Below are positions 18,652 through 27,593 of a stretch of 64,000 bases of DNA, one piece after another. Where the stretch lies: positions 1-64,000 of the forward strand of contig NZ_JAJFZK010000006.1 in assembly GCF_020731355.1 (NCBI RefSeq), in the 5' to 3' direction. The stretch comes from Bacillus sp. REN16. GTDB lineage: Bacteria; Bacillota; Bacilli; Bacillales; Bacillaceae_L. A model generated the notes under the pieces. The model was not told the DNA's origin. It ran no database searches and saw nothing but the letters and a program-made list of their open reading frames with translations. The position numbers and the translations under genes are program-made. The stretch's first letter is position 1. Each line of letters begins with the position of its first letter.

Positions 18652-19816
18652 AAAATAAGCTTAAAATGGCTCCACCAATTGCCCCCGACACAACCACTAT
18701 CCAAGGTGGAAGTTTCCAGTAAACTAGCATACTGAACAAGATTGCAGCACAAGCAAAATCGATGGGCTCAAAAACGGTACTTGTCCAAATTGGGTGATAG
18801 AATGCAGAGATTAAAATTCCGACAACTGCTGCGTTTACCCCTATTAGGGCTCCTTTAATTTTAGGATTTCGACGTAGTGAATCCCAGAATGGCAGTGTTC
18901 CTAAAATGAGCAGGAAAGCTGGTAGAAAAATGGCGATAGTTGCGATTAACCCGCCTTGCCATCCACCTATCACGGCTCCTAGATAGGCTCCAAAAGTAAA
19001 GAGTGGACCTGGAACAGCTTGTGCGGCGCCATATCCGGCTAAAAATGCTTCTTCACTAATCCACCCTGTCGGAACAAATTCACGCTCTAATAACGGTAAT
19101 ACAACATGCCCGCCACCAAAAACAAAAGAGCCCGAACGATAAAAGCTATCAAATATTGCAATCCATTCTAAGGAAGTTACCTCCCTTAAAACCGGCAAAA
19201 CAATGAGCAAACCGAAAAACAACGACAAACAAATAACAGCAAATCTGCGAGATATCGGGAACTGTAGATTAGTAGTTTCGCTGTCCGCTTGATTCTTAAA
19301 TAAAACAAATCCCAAGATTGCTGCTAGTAGAATAACTCCAACCTGTGTAAAGGCTGTTTGCCATAATAGTGTTCCAACTAACGCTAATAACGCGAGTGAT
19401 TTTCTTGGTAAATCAGGGGTAAGCTTTTGCGCCATGCCCAAAATGGCATGTGCTACAACGGCGACAGCGACTAATTTCAATCCATGAATCCACCCGTCAG
19501 TGCCTACATTAAAACCTTGGAGGATTAAGGCAAAAATAATCAGAGCAATCACCGAAGGTAGAGTGAACCCTAGAAACGATACTATTCCGCCAAGTACACC
19601 TGCGCGCATGACACCAATACCGATACCCACCTGACTACTTGCAGGGCCAGGCAAAAATTGACACAATGCCACTAAATCTGCATATGTTTTTTCATCCATC
19701 CATTTTCTTCGGCGGATATATTCATCATGAAAATAGCCCAAATGGGCAACAGGCCCCCCGAAGGATGTCAGTCCTAGTCTAGCTGAGACAAGAAGAATCT
19801 CTAGTAAATTTTTCAT
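18650..19816 (-). CDS. chrA: Chromate transporter, two-domain ChrA
   Basis: A 388-residue membrane protein with two tandem CHR domains. The first has the typical GLTSFGGPVAHLGYF and CQFLPGPASSQVGIGIG, the second SFVFGGGHVVLPLLE and GYGAAQAVPGPLFTFGAYLG. ChrA proteins expel chromate by the proton gradient, though some family members may carry other anions. AAGGAG sits seven bases before the ATG. Confidence 0.93.
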   Translation of the reverse strand: MKNLLEILLVSARLGLTSFGGPVAHLGYFHDEYIRRRKWMDEKTYADLVALCQFLPGPASSQVGIGIGVMRAGVLGGIVSFLGFTLPSVIALIIFALILQGFNVGTDGWIHGLKLVAVAVVAHAILGMAQKLTPDLPRKSLALLALVGTLLWQTAFTQVGVILLAAILGFVLFKNQADSETTNLQFPISRRFAVICLSLFFGLLIVLPVLREVTSLEWIAIFDSFYRSGSFVFGGGHVVLPLLEREFVPTGWISEEAFLAGYGAAQAVPGPLFTFGAYLGAVIGGWQGGLIATIAIFLPAFLLILGTLPFWDSLRRNPKIKGALIGVNAAVVGILISAFYHPIWTSTVFEPIDFACAAILFSMLVYWKLPPWIVVVSGAIGGAILSLF

Positions 19817-19966
19817 TATGTTCTCCTTTTCATAATATTATCGGAATTATACCATTTGTAAGCAGGGTTCTACAGATAAACCCCATACAATTTACAAAAC
19901 CTTTACAAAATGAAACCTTTTTGCCTGCTTAATCGTAAAACAAACTAACGAAAGGATGTGGGTGGA

Positions 19967-20662
19967 ATGAGCAAATACTCAATCTCGGAATTTATAAGAA
20001 ATACGGAACAAGAGGACAAAGGGGAAGGACTTTTTGAATTAGAGACTCCAAGAATGTTAGAGGTCAATCTAAATGGCATGGTTTGGGCTAAAGCAGGCTC
20101 GATGATCGCGTATAATGGAAAAATCAAGTATGAACGTGAAGGGATCCTTGAGCATGGACTAGGAAACTTGTTTAAGAAAGCGTTGACAGGTGAAGGGACT
20201 TCTTTAATGAAAGCGAATGGACAGGGGAAGCTGTACTTAGCAGATAGCGGGAAAAAAATCATCATCCTTCAGCTGCAGAACGAAGCAATTTACGTGAATG
20301 GAAATGATCTTCTTGCATTTGAACCATCCTTAAGGCACGAGATTAAACTAATGAAACGTGTCGCAGGTATGATGGCTGGCGGATTGTTTAATGTTCGGTG
20401 CGAGGGAAGTGGAATGCTCGCAATTACAACGCATTACGAGCCACTCACGTTGCGGGTAACGCCGGGAAAACCAGTTATAACAGACCCAAATGCCACTGTT
20501 GCATGGTCAGGAAACCTTATGCCTGAGTTCCAAACAGACATTTCATTTAAAACCTTTGTTGGACGTGGAAGCGGCGAGTCCATCCAGATGAGATTTGAAG
20601 GAGATGGCTTTGTCATCGTTCAACCATATGAAGAAGTTTATATGCAGCAGTCGAATAGTTAG
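19967..20662 (+). CDS. AIM24 family protein
   Basis: A 231-residue soluble beta-rich protein of the AIM24/TIGR00266 family. Characteristic segments are VNLNGMVWAKAGSMIAYNG, FKKALTGEGTSLMKANGQG and CEGSGMLAITTHY. Function is poorly known. I prefer ATG 19967, ten bases after AAAGGA, over GTG 19958, which is one base from that site. Confidence 0.88.
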   Translation: MSKYSISEFIRNTEQEDKGEGLFELETPRMLEVNLNGMVWAKAGSMIAYNGKIKYEREGILEHGLGNLFKKALTGEGTSLMKANGQGKLYLADSGKKIIILQLQNEAIYVNGNDLLAFEPSLRHEIKLMKRVAGMMAGGLFNVRCEGSGMLAITTHYEPLTLRVTPGKPVITDPNATVAWSGNLMPEFQTDISFKTFVGRGSGESIQMRFEGDGFVIVQPYEEVYMQQSNS

Positions 20663-20671
20663 CTAATAATC

Positions 20672-20706
20672 AGAAGCATGAGAATGATTAACTCATGCTT
20701 CTTTTA
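20672..20706. terminator. Terminator between AIM24 gene and glycoside-hydrolase-like gene
   Basis: A perfect 11-bp stem AGAAGCATGAG / CTCATGCTTCT followed by a short T stretch; the two genes converge here. Confidence 0.8.
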
Positions 20707-20713
20707 TTCTTAT

Positions 20714-21664
20714 TTAAGGTCCCCACAGAACATCGACGAGTTCACGTTTGAATAGATTTGTGTCAATGTTGCAGGTTTCTGCGTCCAGTCCATATTGCCA
20801 GCCCCAAGCAAGTGAGCCTTCTGGAGCTAATGGTTTAAATTCAGGTGCTTTTGCTTCAGCAGTGATTCCTATGCTCGGTGCAGCTGTCCAAATATAGTTT
20901 TGTTCGAGGATAGCTTTATTGCCTTTTCCAGCCTCTTGATAAGCTTTAAACAATGCTTGTTCAGGGTCAAACACTCCATAAATTCCTGATTTGTAGTTTG
21001 ACGCTACAATGGTATCAAACCAGCCCTTAATAAACTCTGAATCGACTGAATAATCAGGTTCAATATCGGCAAAAATAGCGACTCCCTCAGGGATTCCTAG
21101 TTCACCAGCCAGCTTAATTGCTTCTTTTGCATGTGCCACTCCATTATCATAACCGGTCGCATCATTAAAATGGTTATAGATTGGTAGGATAAAATCTCCC
21201 TCAGCATGTATGATTTTCATTTGTTCGGCTGTAAGGCCAACCGAGATCCCATCACGTTCACCAATGTAACGGCCAAATACAACAGGGTCACCGAAGTTTT
21301 CTTTTACACATGCATAAAAATCCTTTGTTGTTTCACTTGCGGAATCAATTCCCCACACAATTTCAGGTAGATTATCACTTGGCTTTGCTTTTTCATCCTT
21401 TTTTTGATCTTGCTGTTGCTGCTTTTCTGGCTCTGCTTGTTTATCATTCTCATTATTTTTATCTTGATTATCTGGATTCTTTTCATTTGCTGGTGGCGGT
21501 TGATTCTTATCTGTATTGGCAGGAGGGGGAGTGGGTGGTGCCTCGGTGGCAGGAGTTGATGTTACAGGCTTGGTTTTGTCCTCTGTTACATAGAAATACA
21601 CCGCACAGCATAATAGGAATCCGATGACAGCCGCAATGATTAGGTTAAATCCTTTTTCTGTCAT
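20714..21664 (-). CDS. Membrane-anchored glycoside-hydrolase-like protein (DUF1906)
   Basis: 316 residues. One N-terminal membrane anchor (about 7-27) is followed by a long disordered linker rich in Pro, Asn, Gln and Lys (about 32-98). A C-terminal domain (about 103-316) begins VWGIDSASETTKDFYACV and contains FGRYIGER, FADIEPD and NYIWTAAPS. This is the DUF1906/Rv2525c-type glycoside-hydrolase-like fold. The D-I-E residues sit where lysozyme-like catalytic acids are expected. Probably acts at the cell wall. GAGGTG precedes the ATG. Confidence 0.85.
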   Translation of the reverse strand: MTEKGFNLIIAAVIGFLLCCAVYFYVTEDKTKPVTSTPATEAPPTPPPANTDKNQPPPANEKNPDNQDKNNENDKQAEPEKQQQQDQKKDEKAKPSDNLPEIVWGIDSASETTKDFYACVKENFGDPVVFGRYIGERDGISVGLTAEQMKIIHAEGDFILPIYNHFNDATGYDNGVAHAKEAIKLAGELGIPEGVAIFADIEPDYSVDSEFIKGWFDTIVASNYKSGIYGVFDPEQALFKAYQEAGKGNKAILEQNYIWTAAPSIGITAEAKAPEFKPLAPEGSLAWGWQYGLDAETCNIDTNLFKRELVDVLWGP

Positions 21665-21754
21665 TTCATCACCTCACCTTTATTCTCTTTGTATCATATG
21701 TAAGGTAAGAGTGTGCCGTGTGGGTTTGGGCTGGTGTACGCACACCAACCCATT

Positions 21755-22843
21755 TTAAAAAGAGACATCAGTTGTCTGCTTTTTGTATGTGATTTTTTGA
21801 TGGATTTGGAGCAAATGTCTCAAACTGAGAAATACCTCGATTACGATCAGCGATAATATGAACCAAATTCCAAATGATAGGACAATATGACGGATATGTG
21901 AAATGAGGACGATATCCGTTTGAAGTCGGAATGTAAATGTATCAAACATAGCAAAGGTAAAAATTCGGCTCCACTGGGTGACATCATAAACGAGAATGCC
22001 TTGTTTAAGCCCAAGATGTTTGATGCGGATATAAAGCCTGATGACCTCAATCATTTCTACAATTATGTAAATAGCGAAGACAACAATCCAAACCGTTACG
22101 ATGACGTTTGGATTCACAGTACCTGATATGATACATGCAATCCCAGAAATGGATAAAGCTCCGTGGAGGATACAGTTTGTATTATTCCAGTCGTTTTTCA
22201 GGGACCAGTTCTTTCCAATGTACCTTTTACCGATAAAATAAATCCCGACACCATAGAACAAGAAACCAAGCAGAAGCAGGCTAGTATTCAAAAAGACAGG
22301 TATTTCTGGAAAAATGGTATTTAGTATAAGTACCATAGACTGTGTGCTAACAGTGGTTAATAAGATAATCCCATGAACTTTATGATAGGTATTGGTTTTA
22401 TGGATTTCGTAAAAGGCAAATAGCGAGATGACGATATAAAATAGCCATAAGCCGATGTTTACAATTGAGATAACCATGGCAGGAAGAAACCAATCGTTAA
22501 AAATGTAAAGTAAAATTCCACAAATGGAGGAAGCGGCCACCCATGTCCCAATGCCAAACCGATTAATCGGATGTTTGAGATGAAGCTCCTTAAATTTGCC
22601 TTTCCAAACAGCCATTCCTAAAGAAAATAGAAAGGAGAGCCAAAGGGTTACGTTGATCATCACTAAAATTTCACCATATACATCAAACCCAGCTGTGAAA
22701 TAGTTGGAAAGGACACCTCTTGTCATAATCCCAATCGCCATAACTGCAGCCAAAGTGGAGGTTTTGACGTAAAGATTCGTATATTTTATGTAGAAAAACC
22801 CAATAAAAATGAAAAGTATCCATAACAAAAACAATATAATCAC
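21755..22843 (-). CDS. Polytopic membrane protein of unknown function
   Basis: 362 residues with about ten hydrophobic helices across the whole length, basic loops and no catalytic motif I recognise. The size and spacing recall ten-helix SLAC1/TehA-type or NnrS-type proteins, but the match is only by shape. The listed start is GTG 22843; TTG 22834 lies six bases after AGGTG and is more likely. A single gene. Confidence 0.7.
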   Translation of the reverse strand: MIILFLLWILFIFIGFFYIKYTNLYVKTSTLAAVMAIGIMTRGVLSNYFTAGFDVYGEILVMINVTLWLSFLFSLGMAVWKGKFKELHLKHPINRFGIGTWVAASSICGILLYIFNDWFLPAMVISIVNIGLWLFYIVISLFAFYEIHKTNTYHKVHGIILLTTVSTQSMVLILNTIFPEIPVFLNTSLLLLGFLFYGVGIYFIGKRYIGKNWSLKNDWNNTNCILHGALSISGIACIISGTVNPNVIVTVWIVVFAIYIIVEMIEVIRLYIRIKHLGLKQGILVYDVTQWSRIFTFAMFDTFTFRLQTDIVLISHIRHIVLSFGIWFILSLIVIEVFLSLRHLLQIHQKITYKKQTTDVSF

Positions 22844-22970
22844 CTGTGTAATCTAATAAAGTACTAATCTATAATATCACTTTATGCCTGAAGGTAAAAA
22901 TAAATCCTGAACAAAAATATAAACTTATCAGAAATTCGTTTTTCGTAAAAGTGTGGTGAAAATGAGGTAG

Positions 22971-23004
22971 AAAAAAACGCTAGGATTCACATGTCCTAAC
23001 GTTT
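22971..23004 (-). terminator. Terminator of the MFS gene at 23017
   Basis: Arms AAACGCTAGGA and TCCTAACGTTT with one mismatch; the minus strand continues into seven T. Confidence 0.8.
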
Positions 23005-23016
23005 AGATGTGTTTTA

Positions 23017-24240
23017 TCATTTATTTTTCGCAAGTACTTCCCGTTTCACGATGCGTTTTCGTTGATCATCATTTAGATAGGCTGTTGCAAGGGCAACTAA
23101 GAGTAATACACCTGTAACGGAGAAAAGGATTTGCGTTGGAAACAGACCTCCAAGTATACCTCCCAAAAGCGGGCCGATCATTCCACCGATTTGGTTTGCG
23201 GTTTGGTTCAAACTAAAAGCTCGGCCACGGAAATCTTCCGGTGTTGATTTGACGACCAACCCGTTTAAAGCAGGGAAGACTGCACAGAAGAAGATCCCAT
23301 ATACAAAACGAATAAGTGAAAAGCCCCAAATATGGGTAAAGACGATTTGCGCTAATGTTCCGATTCCAGCCCCTAAAAGTCCGATGAATAAGACGCGTTG
23401 GAAGCCAGCTTTATCTGCCCATTTTCCCCATACTGGGGCAAACAGTGCACTTGCAAGACCTGGTAAAGAAATGATAAATCCGGTTAGTAATGTAGCGTAG
23501 CTCGTATGACTTGCGATATCGGCAATGTATAACGGCAAGATCGGGTCGATGATCATCGTAGAGCAGCTGACCATGAGAGTAAGAATTAAAACTAACAAGA
23601 ATGGGCGGTTGCTAACCGCAATGCGAAAGTCCTTGATTACAGAACCTTTTTCCTTGTTCGGTTTGAAATTTTCTTCTTTTACGAAAAAGATAATCAAAAT
23701 TGTGGCGAAAAAAACGATGACTCCTGCACTTGCAAAGGCCCAGCGATTCCCCCAAAGTTCAGCTAAACCTCCACCTAATAATGGCCCCAAGATCATCCCG
23801 GTTGCTGCGGCTGATGAAATCATTGAAAGTGCATAACCAACTTTTTTCGTCGGTGTATTTGTACCAACAAGGGCAATCGCCCCTGGGATAAAACCACTTA
23901 GTAAACCTTGCATAAGGCGAAGACCTAAAATTTGATAAGGATTTGTAACAAATGCCATTAAAGTGTAAACGACAAAAAGGGCAAATCCTGCCCGAACAAT
24001 CATTGGTTTACGTCCATATTTGTCGGCAACTCTTCCCCAAAACGGTGTCGCAAATGCACCCGCAAAAAAGGCGGCCCCGTAGATTAGTCCTGACCATAAT
24101 TCAGTGTTATCGTGTACCCCAATTTCCAACAGAAAAATCGGTAAAAATGGGATAACCATCGAAAAGCCTGAAGCCGTAAAAAAGACGCCAATCCAAAGAA
24201 CCCATAAATTTCGTTGCCAATTAGGCATATTTTTATCCAT
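23017..24240 (-). CDS. MFS multidrug efflux transporter (MdtG/TetA-like)
   Basis: A 407-residue 12-helix transporter. Motif A is GRVADKYGRKPMIV after helix 2, repeated weakly as GKWADKAGFQRV in the second half. A motif-C-like SAAATGMILGPLLGGGLAE lies in helix 5. These mark the DHA1 drug:H+ antiporters. The first ATG directly touches AGGAG, so the ATG four codons later (24228) may be used. Substrate unknown. Confidence 0.9.
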   Translation of the reverse strand: MDKNMPNWQRNLWVLWIGVFFTASGFSMVIPFLPIFLLEIGVHDNTELWSGLIYGAAFFAGAFATPFWGRVADKYGRKPMIVRAGFALFVVYTLMAFVTNPYQILGLRLMQGLLSGFIPGAIALVGTNTPTKKVGYALSMISSAAATGMILGPLLGGGLAELWGNRWAFASAGVIVFFATILIIFFVKEENFKPNKEKGSVIKDFRIAVSNRPFLLVLILTLMVSCSTMIIDPILPLYIADIASHTSYATLLTGFIISLPGLASALFAPVWGKWADKAGFQRVLFIGLLGAGIGTLAQIVFTHIWGFSLIRFVYGIFFCAVFPALNGLVVKSTPEDFRGRAFSLNQTANQIGGMIGPLLGGILGGLFPTQILFSVTGVLLLVALATAYLNDDQRKRIVKREVLAKNK

Positions 24241-24440
24241 CTCCTAAAATATAACTTCATATTCTAATAGATTGATAATACCACAATTGAGGATTATTTT
24301 CATTAGGCGAAACTTTCGGGTATAGAAATAACCGTTTGTTTCAATTTGATTAAGATTTTTCAGTATAATTACAAACGAGTCATCATCTTTAAAAAAGCAT
24401 TTACAAATCAAAGACAACGGAATAAAATACCTCCTTCCGA

Positions 24441-24449
24441 TGCTATAAT
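24441..24449 (+). promoter_or_regulatory. Extended -10 promoter of the acyltransferase gene
   Basis: TGCTATAAT, a perfect extended -10, ends 28 bases before the start codon. No good -35 is seen. Confidence 0.45.
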
Positions 24450-24477
24450 ACGATAACAATAGTATGGAGGTTTTATG

Positions 24478-25491
24478 ATGGCTACTAAGCGAGAGTATTA
24501 TTTTGATAATGCTAAGTTTATTCTAATATTTCTTGTTGTCTTTGGACATTTTATCCAGCCTTTTATAGATGATCATAAAATCATCATGACAATTTACCAC
24601 TTCGTTTATTCCTTCCATATGCCAGCATTCATTTTAGTTTCGGGATTTTTTGCAAAGGGATTCAAGAAGGAAGGCTATATTAAAAAGACAGCGAAAAAAT
24701 TGTTGATACCATATTTAATTTTTCAGCTGCTTTATACGATTTATTATTACTACCTATATAAAGGTGAATCGTTATTATTCGAACCCTTTAATCCGCAGTG
24801 GTCACTTTGGTTTTTAATTAGTTTATTTTGTTGGAATGTAATGCTGTATGCTTATATAAAGTTACCTGTGAAATGGTCATTGGCCTTGGCGGTATTACTC
24901 GGGGTTGGGGTTGGTTATATTCCGTTCGTGGAGAATTATTTAAGTTTGTCGCGAACATTTGTCTTTTTTCCTTTGTTTTTATTAGGCTTCTATTGTAAAA
25001 AAGAACATTTTACCGCGCTGAAACGTCCGGAGGTACAAGTGGGATCAGCTATTCTGCTGTTAGTCATTTTGATTGGGTATTACTTTGTACCAGAATTCAA
25101 CACGGGTTGGCTACTTGGATCAAAGTCTTATGAGACACTGTCACATGAAAATCTAGGAGGGCTTATTAGACTTGCGGTCTATGGTGTTTCAATTGTGATG
25201 ACAGTCGCATTCTTTTCCCTTTTGCCGAAAAAACAATTTTTCTTTACAAGCTGGGGAACACATACATTATATGTCTACCTATTGCATGGCTTTGTAATTA
25301 AGTATTTCCGAAATAGCGATTGGCTTGATGTAATCAGCGATACCGGTAATTTTGTGATATTAATAGTCGCGTCACTGATTTTAACCTTGCTGTTATCAAC
25401 CAAAACCATTCGGACGATTACCCAGCCGTTAATTGAACTTCGATTCTCAAGCCTGAAAAGACTTTTTAGAATCAAACAGGAAGGGTATTAA
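24478..25491 (+). CDS. Membrane acyltransferase, family 3
   Basis: 338 residues with about ten helices. The N-terminus is the acyltransferase-3 signature: REYYFDNAKFILIFLVVFGHF with the catalytic His, then YHFVYSFHMPAFILVSGFF. Such enzymes O-acetylate or otherwise acylate cell-surface sugars. GGAGG is seven bases before the second ATG (24478), which I prefer to the one at 24475. No surface-polysaccharide genes lie nearby, so the acceptor is unknown. Confidence 0.9.
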   Translation: MATKREYYFDNAKFILIFLVVFGHFIQPFIDDHKIIMTIYHFVYSFHMPAFILVSGFFAKGFKKEGYIKKTAKKLLIPYLIFQLLYTIYYYYLYKGESLLFEPFNPQWSLWFLISLFCWNVMLYAYIKLPVKWSLALAVLLGVGVGYIPFVENYLSLSRTFVFFPLFLLGFYCKKEHFTALKRPEVQVGSAILLLVILIGYYFVPEFNTGWLLGSKSYETLSHENLGGLIRLAVYGVSIVMTVAFFSLLPKKQFFFTSWGTHTLYVYLLHGFVIKYFRNSDWLDVISDTGNFVILIVASLILTLLLSTKTIRTITQPLIELRFSSLKRLFRIKQEGY

Positions 25492-25499
25492 TAGTAAGG

Positions 25500-25545
25500 G
25501 ACTTCTCTCTTGAACCGGTCTAATCGGAATGCCAAGAGAGATGTC
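25500..25545. terminator. Hairpin between convergent genes, possible terminator
   Basis: Arms GACTTCTCTCTTG and CAAGAGAGATGTC pair with one mismatch and enclose a second small CCG/CGG stem. There is no clear T run, so the terminator role is uncertain. Confidence 0.4.
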
Positions 25546-25557
25546 ACTTAATTGCTT

Positions 25558-25803
25558 TCACCCTTTATAATTTTGAGCTCTTTTGACGAATGATTGTTCG
25601 TCCTCGATAAGGCCGCAAATACCACATTGTACTTTGATTTCTGGCCCGCGGTATGGGACATGGAACGGGTCAAGATTTTCGGTGTATTCTTCTATAACAT
25701 CACCACTTTGCGGGTCCATTTTCACTGACCTTGGGACTTGTTCAATGATATTAAATCTTGAGCGATTACTTTTACAGTTAGGACATAAATAAGGACTACT
25801 CAT
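25558..25803 (-). CDS. Small zinc-ribbon-like protein
   Basis: 81 residues with two CxxC knuckles, YLCPNCKSN near the N-terminus and VQCGICGL near residue 60, suited to binding one zinc ion. The region between is polar. A perfect AGGAGG precedes the ATG. No function is known to me. It may bind nucleic acid or a protein partner. Confidence 0.75.
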   Translation of the reverse strand: MSSPYLCPNCKSNRSRFNIIEQVPRSVKMDPQSGDVIEEYTENLDPFHVPYRGPEIKVQCGICGLIEDEQSFVKRAQNYKG

Positions 25804-25922
25804 TCCTACACCTCCTATTTTTTACTTTTTCCTGAATGAGGAAAATGTATGAGCGTATTTTTTTGAACGTACAGTAGAAATGATATAATGAAAATAAGTA
25901 AAAGGAGAAAGGAAGCGGGCAT

Positions 25923-26885
25923 ATGGAAAATACACATGAAAAAATGGAAAAAGCAACCTTTGCGGGTGGCTGCTTCTGGTGTATGGTCAAGCCGTTTGAT
26001 ACACAGCCAGGAATTATTGAAGTTGTTTCAGGATATACAGGTGGAATAAAGGAAAACCCGACGTATGAAGAAGTTTGTTCCGATACAACAGGTCATTACG
26101 AAGCCGTTCAAATCACATTTAACCCAGACATTTTTCCTTATGAAAAAATAGTTGAACTTTTTTGGCAGCAAATTGATCCAACAGATGCGGGAGGACAATT
26201 TTTCGATCGCGGAGACTCTTATCGTACGGCCATTTTCTACCATACGGACGAGCAGAAGAAAATTGCTGAACAATCAAAGCAAAAGCTTGCCGAAAGCGGA
26301 ATTTTTTCAAAACCTATCGTTACGCCTATTCTTCCTGCAAAGGAATTTTACCGTGCGGAAGAGTACCATCAGGATTATTATAAAAAGAAACCAGAACATT
26401 ATAAACGTTATCGCACAGGTTCAGGAAGAGATAAATTCATTAGGAAACATTGGGCTGCAAAGGAATTTGAAGATACGAAGAAAAATCTGACCGACATGCA
26501 GTATTATGTGACACAGGAACAGGGTACAGAGCCACCGTTTCAAAATGAGTTTTGGAACAATGCAAATGAAGGTATATATGTAGATATTGTTTCGGGCAAA
26601 CCGTTATTCAGTTCATTGGATCAATATGATGCGGGATGTGGTTGGCCAAGCTTTACAAAGGCAATTGATGCGAAGGAAATTGTGGAAGAGCTTGATACAT
26701 CACATGGTATGGTTCGTACTGAAGTAAGAAGTAATACGGCTGATTCACATTTAGGTCATTTATTTTATGATGGTCCCGGCCCAACTCGTATGCGTTTTTG
26801 CATTAATTCCGCAGCACTTCGTTTTATTCCGAAAGAAGATCTTGAAAAAGAAGGCTATGGGGAATATATAAAGCTTTTTAGTTAA
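25923..26885 (+). CDS. msrAB: Fused methionine sulfoxide reductase MsrA-MsrB
   Basis: Repairs both the S and R forms of methionine sulfoxide. The N-terminal MsrA domain (about 8-165) has GGCFWCM with catalytic Cys17 and VVSGYTGG. The C-terminal MsrB domain (about 180-320) has [25 protein letters not shown] and the catalytic Cys in [15 protein letters not shown]. The zinc CxxC pairs of some MsrB are absent. B. subtilis keeps msrA and msrB as separate genes beside ypmT, so the fusion in this neighbourhood is a variation. Confidence 0.95.
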   Translation: MENTHEKMEKATFAGGCFWCMVKPFDTQPGIIEVVSGYTGGIKENPTYEEVCSDTTGHYEAVQITFNPDIFPYEKIVELFWQQIDPTDAGGQFFDRGDSYRTAIFYHTDEQKKIAEQSKQKLAESGIFSKPIVTPILPAKEFYRAEEYHQDYYKKKPEHYKRYRTGSGRDKFIRKHWAAKEFEDTKKNLTDMQYYVTQEQGTEPPFQNEFWNNANEGIYVDIVSGKPLFSSLDQYDAGCGWPSFTKAIDAKEIVEELDTSHGMVRTEVRSNTADSHLGHLFYDGPGPTRMRFCINSAALRFIPKEDLEKEGYGEYIKLFS

Positions 26886-26938
26886 AAAGCTTGTCTATAC
26901 AACTTTTAGGAAAAAATTACTATTTTCAAAATTGTTGA

Positions 26939-26967
26939 TTGACTATGTTTATCCGCAGTGATATGAT
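26939..26967 (+). promoter_or_regulatory. Strong promoter of the cold-shock gene
   Basis: TTGACT (26939-26944), exactly 17 bases, then TATGAT (26962-26967). It predicts a 5' leader of about 160 bases before the csp start codon, typical of cold-shock genes whose leader RNA controls translation. Confidence 0.7.
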
Positions 26968-27136
26968 GAAATTAACCATTTTGTTGCGTTATATAAGTTT
27001 AAAGAAAGAAAGAACGTTAATTTCGGCAATTCTTCTGAAGTTATATGTGAATTTGTTTTAGATTTATGTAAGTGTACAATGGTTAAATTTTTCAATGCAC
27101 AAAGGGTTTGTGTGTTCATTTTAGGAGGCATATTTC

Positions 27137-27337
27137 ATGCAAAATGGTAAAGTAAAATGGTTTAACAGCGAAAAAGGCTTCGGTTTCATCGAAGTACAAG
27201 GTGGAGACGATGTATTCGTACACTTCTCAGCAATCACAGGTGATGGCTTTAAAACTTTAGAAGAAGGTCAAGAAGTTTCTTTCGAAATCGTTGAAGGTAA
27301 CCGTGGACCTCAAGCATCTAACGTAGTTAAATTATAA
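27137..27337 (+). CDS. csp: Cold-shock protein, CspA family
   Basis: A 66-residue single-stranded nucleic-acid-binding protein. RNP1 is KGFGFIEV and RNP2 is VFVHFSAI; the N-terminus GKVKWFN and the end PQASNVV are canonical. TTAGGAGG lies before the ATG. The long leader, strong promoter and terminator indicate a highly expressed single gene. In B. subtilis cspD lies in the same general neighbourhood. Confidence 0.97.
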   Translation: MQNGKVKWFNSEKGFGFIEVQGGDDVFVHFSAITGDGFKTLEEGQEVSFEIVEGNRGPQASNVVKL

Positions 27338-27359
27338 TTTAACATATAAATGAGATCGG

Positions 27360-27391
27360 AAAACAGTCCTACTGATGTGGGGCTGTTTTTT
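27360..27391 (+). terminator. Terminator of the cold-shock gene
   Basis: Arms AAAACAGTCCTAC (27360-27372) and GTGGGGCTGTTTT (27377-27389) around TGAT, ending in a T run. Confidence 0.85.
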
Positions 27392-27422
27392 ATTGGACTT
27401 GGGTCGGAGGGATAGGTCTGTT

Positions 27423-27585
27423 GTACAAGTTTCGGACGACAAAAGTGGTTTCATGGTACAAGCATGGGTGGGAAAAGTCCAGATTATGTACTGCAAGGCA
27501 AGTCTCACAGTACAAACATGGTGGAAAAAATTAAGCGCATCTACCGCAAGACAGGTTTCACTGTACAAGCAAGGGTGAAAAAGGG
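27423..27585. repeat. Degenerate tandem repeat, period about 54 bases
   Basis: GTACAA recurs at 27423, 27456, 27510 and 27563. The last three starts are 54 and 53 bases apart, and each is followed by a related stretch of the form CATGG(G)TGG-AAAA. The spacer carries CGCAAGACAGGTTTCACT or a variant. No supported gene covers it. Origin unknown. Confidence 0.65.
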
Positions 27586-27593
27586 AATGTAGC

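Noticed and set aside
24244-24459. 71-codon minus-strand frame upstream of the MFS gene
   Set aside because: Unsupported start, low-complexity composition; it covers the promoter region of the acyltransferase gene.
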